A program made the translations under genes and the position numbers. A DNA stretch of 64,000 nt, taken from positions 1,195,501 through 1,259,500 of the forward strand of contig OU015654.1 in NCBI GenBank assembly GCA_907165275.2, given 5' to 3'. Below, piece by piece: positions 44,613 through 55,899 of this stretch (the stretch's first letter is position 1; every line of letters starts with the position of its first letter). The notes under the pieces were generated by a model that saw nothing but the letters and a program-made list of their open reading frames with translations, was not told where the DNA came from and did not search any database. Source of the DNA: Zygaena filipendulae (taxonomy: Eukaryota > Arthropoda > Insecta > Lepidoptera > Zygaenidae).

Positions 44613-47600
44613 TTATTGAGTAGGAAGCGGGCAAATGCGTACAACAGGTCGTTTGTATGTCCCTGTTGCCGTCTTGACAGAGACTACCCGGCAGACACCA
44701 TCATCACCAGGGTAAGTGGCAACGACAATGCCCAACGGCCAGTGAAGTGGGGGAACGTTATCCGTCTCTACTATCACTACTGTACCAACTGTGATTGGAT
44801 TTGAAGCTGAATTCCATTTCCTTCTAGATTGAAGCAGGTGTAAGTATTCGTATTTCCAACGTTGAGTAAATGACTTTATAATTTGATCCAAAAGAATGTA
44901 ACGACGCGTCAAGTTGGTTGATTCTCCAGCGGTACCATACGTAGGTAACTCCTTTAACGGGGTAGCCATCAAGAAATGAGCGGGTGTTAACGCACTCAAC
45001 TCTGACGGATCGTCGCTCAAAAGAGTAAGCGGGCGTGAATTAATAACACATTCTATCTGCGTCAGAACTGTTATCATTTCTTCGTACGTCAGCAGCTGTG
45101 AACCGATTACTCTATGCATGTGAGTTTTAAATGATTTTACGTAGATTTCATAATGACCACCGAAATGTGGACTACGCGGAGGATTCAGTTTCCATGAAAT
45201 TCTGTTGTTTGCGAGTTCTGTTGATAAAACGTTTTGATAGTTGTCGGATTTGATAAACGAATCTAGTTCTGAAAGCGTATTTTTTGCCCCAACAAATGTG
45301 GTTCCGGGAACGTGATGAAAATGCTGAGCTGGAAGTTGCGCAGTAATCTTAGTGACGCGGGTTGCGACAAAGGTTTTCAGTCTGTGTGGCGACGTATGCA
45401 CCCAGTGTAAGGCGACCATAGAATCAGTGAAACAATAAATGCTATCTATAGTCTGGCGCGATTTATATTTGTCTACGACACGACGAACCAACTTTGACAT
45501 CAGCAGCACAGCGCAGAGTTCCAATCGCGCTACCGAAATGGTTTTTAAAGGCGCGACCTGCGACTTCGAACAAATGAGACGAATAATTGGCTCATTATAT
45601 AATGCGGATTTAATTTTTACATACACGGCACAGCCGTAAGCGAGCTCACTGGCGTCTGCGAACGCAATGATAGAAATTTGTGAATTTTGTATTACACCTA
45701 AATGACGAGGGAAATTAATATTTTGTATAATGGGCAATTCATCGAGATAATGATTCCAAATCTGAGAAATATCAGCAGGCGGTATATCGTCCCAATCGAG
45801 TTTCAAAACAAATAATTTTTGTAAAATCAATTTAGCGAATAAAATAACAGGCGCGATTAATCCAAGCACGTCATACTGGCGTGCAATTACTGATAGAATG
45901 TTGCGTTTACTACAAGAGCGGCTGCGGTCGATGGTAACTGTAAAGAAAAAATTATCAGTCATAGGAGACCACTGTAAGCCGAGAACCTTTTGAGTTATAT
46001 TATTATCCTCAAACGATATGTTAGACGAGAAGCGGTGCGATTCAGGCAGTGAGTCGAGCAGTTCTGGTGAATTACTAGACCACTTAACAAGGTCGAAGCC
46101 CCCGGCCTTGCACATGCCCAGCAGCTCACCGCTGAGGCGCAAGGACGCTGGAATATCCGGAACTGAGTAGCAGATATCATCTGTATACATATTATTGATG
46201 ACAACAGTAGCGGCTAGCGGGAACGAAGAGCTTTCATCCTCACAAAGCTGCCTCACCACGCGCATGGCGAGGTACGGGCTGCTTCGGAGACCAAAACATA
46301 CGCGGTTGAACTGATATGTTGAAATAGGAAGCGACGGATCGGAGCGATATAAGAATTTTTGAAATTTGCGGTCATCCTCAGACACATATATTTGTAAATA
46401 CATCTGACGAATGTCTGATGTAAAGGCGACTGGAAATAAACGAAAATTAAGTAAGATTACGAATAGATCATTTTGTAAATTAACTCCTGTATGCAATGTA
46501 TCGTTGAGCGAAATGTGTGTGGTTGTTTTTGCACTAGCGTCCATCACCATGCGCACCTTTGTCGTAGATTTGTCTTTTCGAACCACAGCATGGTGAGGAA
46601 TATAATATCCTAAGTTGAAGCAATCATCATTCAGCAACGATATATATCCCTTCGAAATGTACTCTTGTATGATAGCATTATACTCGGTGCGTAATTCAGT
46701 ATTCGAGATTAACTTGCGTTCCAGAAATAAAAATCGTCTCTTGGCCGTTGTGAAAGAGTCGCCGAGAGCTGCGGGATCGGTAGCGAACGGCAGCGACACG
46801 GAGTAGCGACCGGTGACGTCACGCGATACGGTAGCCTTAAAGATGGCTTCACAGTGGCGGTCGGCGTCACTGAGCACTGGCTCATGCGTGACCTCTTCCA
46901 GTTGCCAAAACTTTTGCAACAAGTTTTCGATAGATGGCTGAACAGACGAACATAACGAAACGAAGGAGTTAGTGTTGCATTGAGTGCGAGATGCGACATT
47001 GCCTATTATTATGTAGCCAAAAATAGTTTCGAATCCAGTCGGGGTTCCACTCGGACCATTAGCGCGTCCCGACAGCAAAATTTGCGAAAACAAGGGAGCA
47101 CCTATGAGTATATCAACCTGTCCAGGCTTGAAAAATTCATTATCTGCTAATGGAATATTTTTAAAGTGACCCAGTACATTGGGGTTTATTGGAATCGTAG
47201 GCAGATTGTCCGTAATGTGATCTATTATGTACGCGTCGAGCGACAAACAAACATTATCGTCTAAACGTGAGCAGATGTCTAATGTGGTTGAACCCTTAAT
47301 AGGACTACAACTAGCACCGATACCCTTAACAACGACATTACAATTATTTTTTACCGATAAACCTAATTTATTGCTCAGAGAAGCTGTAACAAAATTATTT
47401 TGTGATCCGGGATCGAGCAACGCCCGTGCGTTGTGCGACCGTCCTAACGAGTCTATAGTTATTACTTGTATAGTACCTAGCAAGCAAGTGTTACTATAAT
47501 TTAAAGCGTTAGCGTGCAAATTGCATAAAGCGACGTTTCCACGCGCCGTGTCTATTGAAGTAGGCACGGGCTGCGCGGGGAGCTCAGCGCGCGGGGAGGC

Positions 47601-48968
47601 CGCAGAGGGCGCAGTACTGCGGTGCGTACGTGTAGGTGCGGAGAAGCGGGGCGCAGCGTGCGCCGGCGCAGGCGCGGGCGCGGGGCGCCGCGCGGCGTGC
47701 GGAGTAGGTATAGATGCGTTAGCTTGCCCACGACACAAAAGGGAGTGATGCTTGTAATTACAATAACGACACGAATTTACAGATTGACAGAACGAATTAC
47801 CATGCGAAAGGCTTAAACAATTAGTGCAGCCGTTATTTGTTTTTATAAATTTTAATTTTTCATCGATTGATAATTTATGAAACATTGCACATTTATACAA
47901 GTTAAAATGATCTTCTTGTTTACATAATGGACAGGGTCTATTATTATTATTATCGTAACGGTAAGAAGGAAGTGCACTAACTAATGCGTGTGTGGACCCC
48001 TTAGCCCTTTCGGAGGTGCCACGTTTAGGCACAGAATTTGTAGTGCGATCCAACACTTTTGTTTGTCCGCGTAGAAATACAATAAGATCGTCGTAGGTAG
48101 GTAAAGAATCACTACGCTTAAACATTTCGAAATGACGCGCGGTCTCGGGATCGATTCTTTTTAAAGCGAGATGTAACAATATGAAGTCCGACAAATCATT
48201 AATTTTTAAAGATTTCAAACACGAAACAGCTGAACAAAATTTATCTAAAAAGAAATCCAAATTTTGCGAACTAGCTACGCTGAATTGTTTAAATTCGAGT
48301 AATTGATCGAGATACGCGGAGGCGAGACTGCGCTTGTCGTTGTATTTGTCGACTAGCGTGCGCCATATCATGTTGTAGTTCGATGCGGTTGGAGCGATAC
48401 CCGTACAAACTGAAAGTGCCCGGCCTGACAACTTTCCTAACAAATATTGCACGCGTTCGTTATCAGTTAAATTGGAATTTTCATGAATTGTGTTTTTAAA
48501 TGTTTCATAAAAAAGTGGCCATTTTGTAGGTTCCCCAGAGAAGCCAACTAAATCTAATTTGGGAAGTTTATAAGGTTTATTTGCGGAAGCAGATGCGTTA
48601 AGCGTAGAATCATCAGTAGAGACAGACGATTTACGTGACAATTTTTCATGTACGCGCTTACAACGACAGTACAAATCGTTGAAAGATGTCCAACATTGGT
48701 AATTAGGATCTGCATTTGGATTTATCTCTAATTCTAGCTCGTTGATTTCATCAATTAATGAATTGAATTCGGAACGCGAGGACTCCAATGTTACAAAGCT
48801 GCTGAGAAATAATTCTTCGCTCGTTTCATCTTGCAGCGCATTAACTGAATGGTTATATATTGATTGCACGGAAGAAAATATGGCATTGCGTTTGGCTATT
48901 AGTCTCTTTAGCATTATCGATGCTTTACTAGTATCATCTGCCGGTGAAGTTTTAGAACCAGCAGGCAT
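44613..48968 (-). CDS. BEL/Pao gag-pol polyprotein, 1451 aa, integrase partly deleted
   Basis: One uninterrupted frame from ATG at 48968. Order seen: gag with DUF1759-type region (about 20-300). Cys/His knuckles follow, C381-x2-C-x4-H-x4-C394 and C400-x2-C-x4-H-x3-C412, after a CPLC start at 346. Then a Pro/Ala linker (418-470) and an aspartic protease region with LLDPGSQ at 517-523 (DPG where DSG/DTG is usual). The RT (about 770-1000) has YTDD at 928-931. RNase H has acidic residues D1105, E1150 and D1182. At 1219-1222 the text HVPG-T jumps into TFVGAKN, normally found after the second integrase Asp. So the RNase H end, integrase zinc domain and two catalytic Asp residues are absent. The likely third residue E1274 (HFGGHYE) and a DUF5641-like C-terminus (1355-1451) remain. 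BEL polyproteins are typically several hundred residues longer. Protein made here could not integrate DNA. Long plus-strand frames opposite it are shadows. Confidence 0.95.
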   Translation of the reverse strand: MPAGSKTSPADDTSKASIMLKRLIAKRNAIFSSVQSIYNHSVNALQDETSEELFLSSFVTLESSRSEFNSLIDEINELELEINPNADPNYQCWTSFNDLYCRCKRVHEKLSRKSSVSTDDSTLNASASANKPYKLPKLDLVGFSGEPTKWPLFYETFKNTIHENSNLTDNERVQYLLGKLSGRALSVCTGIAPTASNYNMIWRTLVDKYNDKRSLASAYLDQLLEFKQFSVASSQNLDFFLDKFCSAVSCLKSLKINDLSDFILLHLALKRIDPETARHFEMFKRSDSLPTYDDLIVFLRGQTKVLDRTTNSVPKRGTSERAKGSTHALVSALPSYRYDNNNNRPCPLCKQEDHFNLYKCAMFHKLSIDEKLKFIKTNNGCTNCLSLSHGNSFCQSVNSCRYCNYKHHSLLCRGQANASIPTPHAARRPAPAPAPAHAAPRFSAPTRTHRSTAPSAASPRAELPAQPVPTSIDTARGNVALCNLHANALNYSNTCLLGTIQVITIDSLGRSHNARALLDPGSQNNFVTASLSNKLGLSVKNNCNVVVKGIGASCSPIKGSTTLDICSRLDDNVCLSLDAYIIDHITDNLPTIPINPNVLGHFKNIPLADNEFFKPGQVDILIGAPLFSQILLSGRANGPSGTPTGFETIFGYIIIGNVASRTQCNTNSFVSLCSSVQPSIENLLQKFWQLEEVTHEPVLSDADRHCEAIFKATVSRDVTGRYSVSLPFATDPAALGDSFTTAKRRFLFLERKLISNTELRTEYNAIIQEYISKGYISLLNDDCFNLGYYIPHHAVVRKDKSTTKVRMVMDASAKTTTHISLNDTLHTGVNLQNDLFVILLNFRLFPVAFTSDIRQMYLQIYVSEDDRKFQKFLYRSDPSLPISTYQFNRVCFGLRSSPYLAMRVVRQLCEDESSSFPLAATVVINNMYTDDICYSVPDIPASLRLSGELLGMCKAGGFDLVKWSSNSPELLDSLPESHRFSSNISFEDNNITQKVLGLQWSPMTDNFFFTVTIDRSRSCSKRNILSVIARQYDVLGLIAPVILFAKLILQKLFVLKLDWDDIPPADISQIWNHYLDELPIIQNINFPRHLGVIQNSQISIIAFADASELAYGCAVYVKIKSALYNEPIIRLICSKSQVAPLKTISVARLELCAVLLMSKLVRRVVDKYKSRQTIDSIYCFTDSMVALHWVHTSPHRLKTFVATRVTKITAQLPAQHFHHVPGTTFVGAKNTLSELDSFIKSDNYQNVLSTELANNRISWKLNPPRSPHFGGHYEIYVKSFKTHMHRVIGSQLLTYEEMITVLTQIECVINSRPLTLLSDDPSELSALTPAHFLMATPLKELPTYGTAGESTNLTRRYILLDQIIKSFTQRWKYEYLHLLQSRRKWNSASNPITVGTVVIVETDNVPPLHWPLGIVVATYPGDDGVCRVVSVKTATGTYKRPVVRICPLPTQ

Positions 48969-49314
48969 TTTGATAAATACCTAATAACCTTACTGACCGC
49001 AACACAGATTTCCGTTGGATCGAATAGTAAATGTATATTTACCCTCCACTAATTTGTAACGGAAAAAATGACGATTTTTATTAAGTTTAATAAATAAATC
49101 CTTTGGGAAATGCTTAAGATTTTAGTGCGAAAACGTTGTATGTAGCAATATGCAGATGGTACAGCAGTGAATAGCGATTTATAGCGAGAGTTGTAGGTAA
49201 GTATGACAATACCTACTTCGTATGAAATGCGACGGATACGCAGTTAGAAATTTTTATTTATTAGGTATGGGATATTGAGAATAGACTAAATTTATTATAT
49301 ATTACGTGAACGTG

Positions 49315-49329
49315 CGGCTCGAAGGACCA
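49315..49329 (-). other. Primer-binding site, complementary to tRNA-Tyr 3' end
   Basis: On the minus strand TGGTCCTTCGAGCCG lies 7 nt inside the 5' LTR. It is complementary to CGGCTCGAAGGACCA, the 3' end of animal tRNA-Tyr including CCA (recalled sequence). Confidence 0.75.
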
Positions 49330-49336
49330 GAAAGAA

Positions 49337-49840
49337 TGTTTGCGCGGTGGTGGATGAGCAATACACCCAACAACCCTCAAACTCTGTGCGGGGGGAGGTT
49401 CGTTAAATATCACCATAGGAAAAGATAAAGGTATTAAGAAAGCCTGACCTTCTATCCAGGATCTATGCTGCATCCGTCAGAAGAGATGAATCACCTAATG
49501 CGTTGTTCTGTGAGCAGTTCCCTGGCCTTGCTGGCGCGCCTCTTCTCGGCCGACCGGGTCACAACTCCCACTCGGTGTAGATCTTCTGTTTCTCTTCGAC
49601 AGATGACTTATAGCGGGTGCGGTTAATATTAATACGATATAACGAGTTTAATTCGGTAACAAAGCGGCGTCGTGATCAACGAATCCAACTAGCGTAGTGG
49701 ACGTGACCAGTAGTGCGGAGCGGTGATTTTATACTGACGTGATAAGTGGATGCAGCGAAAATACTAACTTAAAGAGGGTAGTTAGAGATTAATAAACGGT
49801 TGAGACAGAATGCCAAGTACCTGCGGTATTGGCGTGAACA
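49337..49840 (-). repeat. 5' LTR of BEL element
   Basis: 504 bp, one G shorter than the 3' LTR. It drives transcription on the minus strand. TATA and start site were not assigned. Confidence 0.95.
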
Positions 49841-49985
49841 TACCCTTTGTGTTAATCTGATGTATAAGCTATATTATTGTAAAGTTTCATTTAAATCCAT
49901 CCAGTAGTTTTTGCGTGAAAGAGTAACAAACATCCATCCATCCATCGATACATACAAACTTTCGCGTTTATAATATTAGTAGGAT
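49841..49985 (+). mobile_element. SINE, 3' part, downstream of BEL element
   Basis: Continues from 44009: TACCCTTTGTGTTAATCTG, the ACATCCATCCATCCATCG tail and TATAATATTAGTAGGAT. Confidence 0.93.
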
Positions 49986-52019
49986 TTCCCCGAATGTTAA
50001 AAAACCGTTGATTAACAAGAACCCGCAACCCAATTCAAAAGTGAACCGACAATTTCTTTGAACAACCGGTATCTACCAAGTAGTATCAGAACAAAGGAAA
50101 GGTTCGTGGAAAATTAAAAAAAAAGACTTCATATAAAATAATACAGATGCGACTTCGTTCCACTTACAAGTATTAAACTGGATTAGGCATTCAGGTCGGG
50201 TCTCACATCGCAGATAGGTAATCCAATTTTACACATGCTCCTCGCTGAATTTGTGCTCAGGGCATGTACGCTGTAACCTAGATAGACTGTCTCTGAACAG
50301 TTACGTCATCAGGTAATACCTAGATGAATTTCGTGAAGCAATCCATGGAACTACACTGCGTTCTTCTGATGTTTCAGTTTGCCAATGCGTCGCGCGGTAG
50401 TAATCGATATAACTACTATTAAAAATCATTTTGCTGTGTAAAAGCGGTAACTTGAAAAGCGTTTTCAAAGAAATTACACATCAGAACCCTTATTCGCTAT
50501 GACCAAAACGCGTTGCATTATGATAACGCGCCACAAAAATAGCTTTTCCGTCGTCCTAAAAGAAGTTTCATTTAAAAAAAATACATTTACAACGTGTTTT
50601 ATGGCATACAGAATATTAATTTCAAATATTTTGGCGTCTAGACCGTTTGAAATTGTGTTTTTGGGACTCGCGTTTTGGGCAAGGAATGTTCTTAGTTATA
50701 GTGAATAAGGGTCCAGGCGTGCCTAAAGATTTAACAAGGTGACTGTTGACGACTGATTTTTCATATAATTTATTTCCTTTTTTTAAATTCATGTTCTTTT
50801 ATATTGTTTCTATTCTGTCTTGTCAGTTTAAAAATATACGAAATTTCATCCTTACAAAGACGGCTGTTCAGTTTTTCTCTGTATTAATTTTAATGTAAAT
50901 TAATCTATTTTTAGGGATAAACAGTAGCAGTCGTCTACAGTGACTTATTTTAAATAATAATAATAACATACAATGAATTAAAATGAGAACTTATAGGATT
51001 TTACTGATATACAACTGATATGCACCGCCTGGGGATTGTCACAAGTTATGGCTAATGAAAGGCCCCAGGTTCTATTAGATACTCATAGACACTGGTATCC
51101 ACTGGACACCCGGACTCATGCATATTTAGTAGACAGGCATAGTCATTAGCCTGGCGCCTACTGCTATATGAAACACTACGATTTATTATATCTAACAATT
51201 TATGAAGTGTAACTAATAAGCTTTTACCAACTTTTACCTAGCTGTATATGTATTGATGTAACCATATTATTATTAAAAAATACCTACCTAAGTTTCATTA
51301 TATTGCGGTAATTTTTTCTTAAAGCACTTTAAAATAAAGATATAAATAGTTCCATTAATTTTGGAGCTTTAACTACACCTACAAAATAAAATTAAAAGAT
51401 ATGATACAATTATTGTGATATGAGATAGATATGCGGAAAATTCTCATCTTTGCAAACAGTTCAGATTCGGAATCGGGATGCGATGGCTGTTCAAACATAC
51501 CGTTTGATTGACATTATGCCAATTTCATAAATGGACTATTTACATTTCCACTAAAGTAATTGAATTGGTTAGTTAGTAGCACGGTGCAGCGGACAGACGG
51601 TAGGTAGAGTCAGAAAAAGAACTCGCTTAAAAACAGAGATTTTTGAATTCATTATTTCGTGGAAATAATTATATTTTATCGAGACTACGATTCTGACTGG
51701 TCTAACGGCCCGATATATTTTTGACTCCCTTTCATCAGGGGTAAATGTCTCACTCACTCCTGATGACGGACTTTCGAAGAGTTCGTAACATGTTGGGCAG
51801 TTCCTGATGATATACTAGAGTAAGCCTGTTTAAATATACCTAAGGGTCAATAATATTTCTCACAAAACTGTAATTTCATCAACAACTATTTACTGTTAAA
51901 ACTTAAGCTATTTTCGATGCCTACCGTACCAAATCGACCACGAACGGAGGCAGTCAAATGTCTGTCTAGTCGTTATAAAAGTACAGCAACAATATGGTAT
52001 AGGGTTTAATATGTGTATG
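49986..52019. other. 2 kb without recognised genes
   Basis: Frames 50499-50708 (+) and 51569-51757 (-) are short and lack motifs. No repeat family was recognised apart from a possible remnant around 51700-51790. Confidence 0.45.
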
Positions 52020-52327
52020 CGAAGACATTATAAGAGAATAAACGAACAATACAAACTTTTACTTTACAATCCACATCAACTAATTTTTGCGGGGGAATGA
52101 TCAAAATAAAAACCAATCACATCGTTGCGACGCAATCAAATACCAGTAACCACAAAGTACATTTCAAATAGCCAATCACACCGCTTTCCGTCAAGTGGTA
52201 TCTATAAACAATAGTCTCTGCTAGCCAACGGCATTTTGTTAGCATGAGATCATTTGACCGCTGCGTGGTTCAAGAGAAAGCTTAGCGGCCGAGCGTATTG
52301 TCAATCTATTCTCTTTCAATATCTTTG
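52020..52327. mobile_element. hAT-type MITE copy 1 (308 bp)
   Basis: Reverse complement of the copy at 55145. Ends CGAAGACATTATAAGAGA and TCTTTCAATATCTTTG. Flanks TGTGTATG and TATGTATG agree at 7 of 8 bases, consistent with a decayed 8-bp target duplication. Confidence 0.85.
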
Positions 52328-53389
52328 TATGTATGTTTAAAATAAATTAATGGTCACTTGCGAAATTTCAGGTCAATGCTCAATGTTTTCAATTCCATTA
52401 AGGTTAATAATATAATAATTAGTCAGGTAAGCGCAAACACTATAATCAATCATTTTTTTGATTAAAAAGAATAAAGATTAATAATGGGCGGATAGTGGAA
52501 TATCAATGATTGATTTTTAACAATTAATCATTTTCTGATGCGATTTAATTGTGCTTTTGAGAAAACTGCTGTAGCTTTTTTAACCTTTATAGAGATGATG
52601 ATATTAAAATTTAAAGTGTTCAAGTATTTATTGATTAGTGCTTTTAACTGACGGATCAACGCACATCCTAAACCGCTGAGCATAGAGACCTGAAACTTGG
52701 AGGGTGTATTCTTTGTATGACGTAGGCATCCGATAAGAAAGGATTTTTGAGAGTTCTACCCCTAAGAGGTGTAAAAGGGGGGCAAAGTTTGTATGGGACA
52801 ACGTGATTCCTTGGTCCAATCTAACGTAAAAAAGCAATTAGAAATCCTATTAGAACCAACCACCGACTTCTACGTGGCCGAAGTCGCGGACAAGAGCTAG
52901 TTTGAATAGTAAATTTCTTCAACAATAGTGTTGTTACGTCCCGAAGTCGTCCTGTGCGGGTTGCGTTAATAAAACTCTAGGCTTCGATCACGCCCCATTA
53001 GGTTGTCAACTCAGAAACATTGCAGTCTTGTTTCTATGTATTTGCATGATTGAACACTTAAGATCGGCAAACTTTGATTTTTTTTTACTGCAATAAACTT
53101 ATCGGCTGCAATTTGTTTTTTTATGACCTTTTTTAATGAAATTTAGGTTTTTTAGGCGAAACAATTCGTATAATCATTACGAGCTTTGATAGTGTTACAG
53201 AAATGAATATATTTATTTTTATAAAACTATTTTTTTTATGTTGTTTCAAGCTGAAGCTTGGCAGGTATAGCATCTAGTTTATGGGGAGTAAAGGTCAGCT
53301 ACAATTTCATCCTTTTGAATCCTAAAAAACATGCGCGTGAAGCCCCCGGAAACCCCTAGCTAGTTGCTTAAAATGCAATTTATTATTAT
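52328..53389. other. No gene recognised; diverged SINE-like 3' part
   Basis: 52630-52850 is the minus-strand form of the block at 13930-14110 (GATCAACGCACATCC, CTTGGAGGGTGTATTCTTTG). So that block is a repeat with two copies here, and the 69-codon frame there is not a gene. The rest is AT-rich. Confidence 0.55.
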
Positions 53390-53577
53390 TATTTTTTTAT
53401 TTTACGTCATAGGGGGCAAATGGGCAATTGGTACACCTGATGGTGAGTGATTACCACCGCCTATGGACACCTGCAACACCAGAAGGTATTGACCTGGAAT
53501 AGGCACCGACCTGGAATAGGGATGAGAACTGGCTTTCAAGTGGGGCTGCCGGAACACACCGTTAGGTGCTTGACGAG
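53390..53577 (-). mobile_element. tRNA-SINE copy, 5'-truncated
   Basis: T-run then TACGTCATAGGGGGCAAATG to CACACCGTTAGGTGCTTG. Same family as 38208-38563, lacking the tRNA head, with a small internal duplication (CGACCTGGAATAGG twice). Confidence 0.9.
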
Positions 53578-53739
53578 TCAGCAATGACCTCAATCACCTC
53601 AATGATAATAAAGGTAAAACAAATCAGTGCCCATTTTTGAAACATACGCTAGATTACCAGTATTAAAATACAGAAGCAAAATATTTTGCAAGCAAAAATG
53701 AAGAATCAATTTGATTTGTAATACAGGCTACTATTTTCC

Positions 53740-53915
53740 TCCTGTCTGAGATCTGAGCCCAGTGATGGGCGCCGGGCGTTAACGAGAACCCACCGCACGC
53801 ATCATTACCCCTTTGACAAGTGGGCAAAAACTGAATTAAACCCAGCCCAGGCCTGGGCGGCTCGGGCGGTGTGGGCGGCGCAGTGGCGAGCCCCGTAATT
53901 ACTGAGCATTAATTA
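53740..53915. promoter_or_regulatory. GC-rich patch followed by homeodomain-like AT motifs
   Basis: CCCAGCCCAGGCCTGGGCGG, CGGGCGGTGTGGGCGGCG and then TAATTACTGAGCATTAATTA. Such a block stands out from the AT-rich surroundings and matches none of the repeats here. It could be a host regulatory element. Weak support. Confidence 0.25.
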
Positions 53916-54030
53916 AATAGTTTGGATTAAAATCATTTGCTGTTTCCGACGGCGGTCGATGTGGAATTTTGGTTTTCTCTTACTATAAAAACAGCGGTTA
54001 TAACCTTTTTTTTTAGTATTTAACGATAAC

Positions 54031-54110
54031 AGCTCCGTTGGTCTAGTGGTTAACGAATCCGACTGCGCTATTCCAGGTGGAACGGTTCCAATACCTGCGC
54101 ACTCAATCAC
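54031..54110 (+). other. tRNA-like sequence, probably a SINE head
   Basis: A box TGGTCTAGTGG (54039-54049) and B box GGTTCCAATAC (54084-54094), 35 bp apart, as in tRNA genes. It starts AGCTCCGTTGGTCTAG. I could not draw a closed acceptor stem, so it is more likely a tRNA-derived SINE head than a tRNA gene. Confidence 0.5.
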
Positions 54111-54169
54111 GTAAATGTTATAAAAATATATTTAAATATTTGATATTTAAAAAAAAAGTGTTTTTAATC

Positions 54170-54303
54170 TACAAAAGCGATCTTAAAAATTATTTCATTT
54201 ACAGGAAACTACAGTGTTGCTTAGTGATATATGGTTGTCTTTATCCTGAAATTCCTACGGGAACTCCGAAATTAACGCGGGTGATGGAGGGATCAACTAG
54301 TAA
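54170..54303 (-). mobile_element. Minus-strand SINE, 5' half
   Basis: ATCCTGAAATTCCTACGGGA to AACGCGGGTGATGGAGGGAT and CAACTAGT, a diverged family opening. Confidence 0.7.
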
Positions 54304-54639
54304 ATAATACCTAAGTATATACAAAATATTTAATCACACGAATGCACTTTTTTTCCACAGCCACTGACAGCTGTGAAATATTAAAGTGAAACAAAACCTT
54401 TTGTTTCCTGCCCACCCCCGCACGGCGCGCCGTCATACGAGTTCTGCTCCCCCTCTTGCGATGTGTAATTACTTGCCACTTTTTTTTTCTTTATACGCCT
54501 TTTTAACCATCTTTTGTATAAAGTGAAATGTATAGAACAACGCGCGCGACGTTTTTGGTGTGGCATTTTGTGTTGCGGATGAAAAATACTGCCTAAGTAG
54601 GAACAGGATGTTCTGAACTTAGTTTCATGTCGACAACTG

Positions 54640-54775
54640 GGGAAAGATAAAAAAAAGAATTTTCCTAATCGGTCCAACCGTCTTCGAGTAATCGCGTAAC
54701 AAACATACAAGAAAAAAAAAAAACAACATTCGGACGAATTGAGAACCTCCTCCTTTTTGGGAAGTAGCTTAAAAA
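54640..54775 (-). repeat. Fragment of the CGACTTCC dispersed repeat, reversed
   Basis: CGGTCCAACCGTCTTCGAGT and GAACCTCCTCCTTTTTGGGA match the complement of 28795-28900. The frame 54381-54710 on the minus strand overlaps it and is not a gene. Confidence 0.7.
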
Positions 54776-55144
54776 TATAATGTTCGAATTGTGATCAATG
54801 TCAGGTAGACTATAATGTCTACCTACCAAATATTATATTATCACCATAATTAGGAAAAAAATACAACATTTCAATCGAAGGTGTTTTTTATAAAACACTT
54901 CTATTGCAGGTTACGCTATTTTACAGACAACATGTCAAAAAAGTACCTACTACTTCAATATCACTAAGGTCTACGATATCCAAACACGAAACATACTCAA
55001 GTTATAGTTATGTAGCTGAAACTACTTATAGTAACTGTAACATTCATAATTCATATTGCAAAATACAGCCTGAAACTGTACAAATATAACACATCAAACG
55101 GTCACAAAATTTGTAAAGTATCCCTCAACGTATATTGCATCCAC

Positions 55145-55454
55145 CAAAGATATTGAAAGAGACTAGATAGACAATACGCTCGACCGCTAAGCTTTCCCCT
55201 TGAACCACGCAGCGGTCAAATGATCTTATGCTAACAAAATGCCGTTGGCTAGCAGAGACTATTGTCTATAGATACCACTAGACGGAAAGCGATGTGATTG
55301 GCTATTTGAAATGTACTTTGTGGTGACTGGTATTTGATTGTGTCGCAACGATGTGATTGGATTTTATTTTGATCATTTCCTCCGCAAAAATTTGTTGAAG
55401 TGGATTGCATAGTAAAAGTTTGTATTGTTCGTCTATTCTCTTATAATGTCTTTG
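55145..55454. mobile_element. hAT-type MITE copy 2 (310 bp), perfect 8-bp target duplication
   Basis: Ends CAAAGATATTGAAAGAGA and TCTTATAATGTCTTTG, flanked by GCATCCAC on both sides (55137-55144, 55455-55462). An 8-bp duplication with short CAAAG inverted ends points to the hAT superfamily. No coding capacity. Confidence 0.9.
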
Positions 55455-55899
55455 GCATCCACTATTAGACAACATTGGTTGTTATAATTTTTTTAAAAAA
55501 TTACACAAAATTCAAGCCTTGTTAGTAACTATTGTACATGGACATCGAAAGATAACTTATTTCGTTTCTTATAAGCTTTTGATTAAAACTCCGTGAAGCA
55601 CGAACTTTGTGCAATTTAAAAATGCTTTGTCCACGGCTAGTTCAAAGACAAAGTGCCGCTTTCTTCGACAACAAAAGACTCCTTTGGATAGTGTATTTTA
55701 CGTTTTATTAAAGTTAAACTTATTGTTAGAAATGAAGACAAAGTGATAGATAGTGACAATAAAATTAGTAAAAATGTGTCGGGAACTCATTGAAGTGCAC
55801 TATTACGGTTCAAGACATTGTTGCTGGAAGAAGCAAACAATCAGTTTCCACCTGAGGAAATTGCGGAGTGCTTTTGAAATTCTGATAAAAAAATATTTT

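Larger units (their letters stand above)
44010..49840 (-). mobile_element. BEL/Pao LTR retrotransposon, deletion derivative
   Basis: LTRs 44010-44514 and 49337-49840, a 5-bp TACCC target duplication (44005-44009, 49841-49845), primer-binding site 49315-49329, a purine-rich tract beside the 3' LTR, and one gag-pol frame. The LTRs differ, as far as I can see, only in the length of one G run (7 versus 6), so insertion was recent. Length is 5.8 kb, shorter than many BEL elements because of an in-frame pol deletion at about 45303. Confidence 0.95.

Noticed and set aside
44601..48984. Several plus-strand frames opposite the BEL polyprotein
   Set aside because: Antisense shadows of one long, domain-bearing minus-strand frame.
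54031..54110. Functional tRNA gene
   Set aside because: A and B boxes are present, but no acceptor stem or clear anticodon loop closes. A SINE head is more likely.
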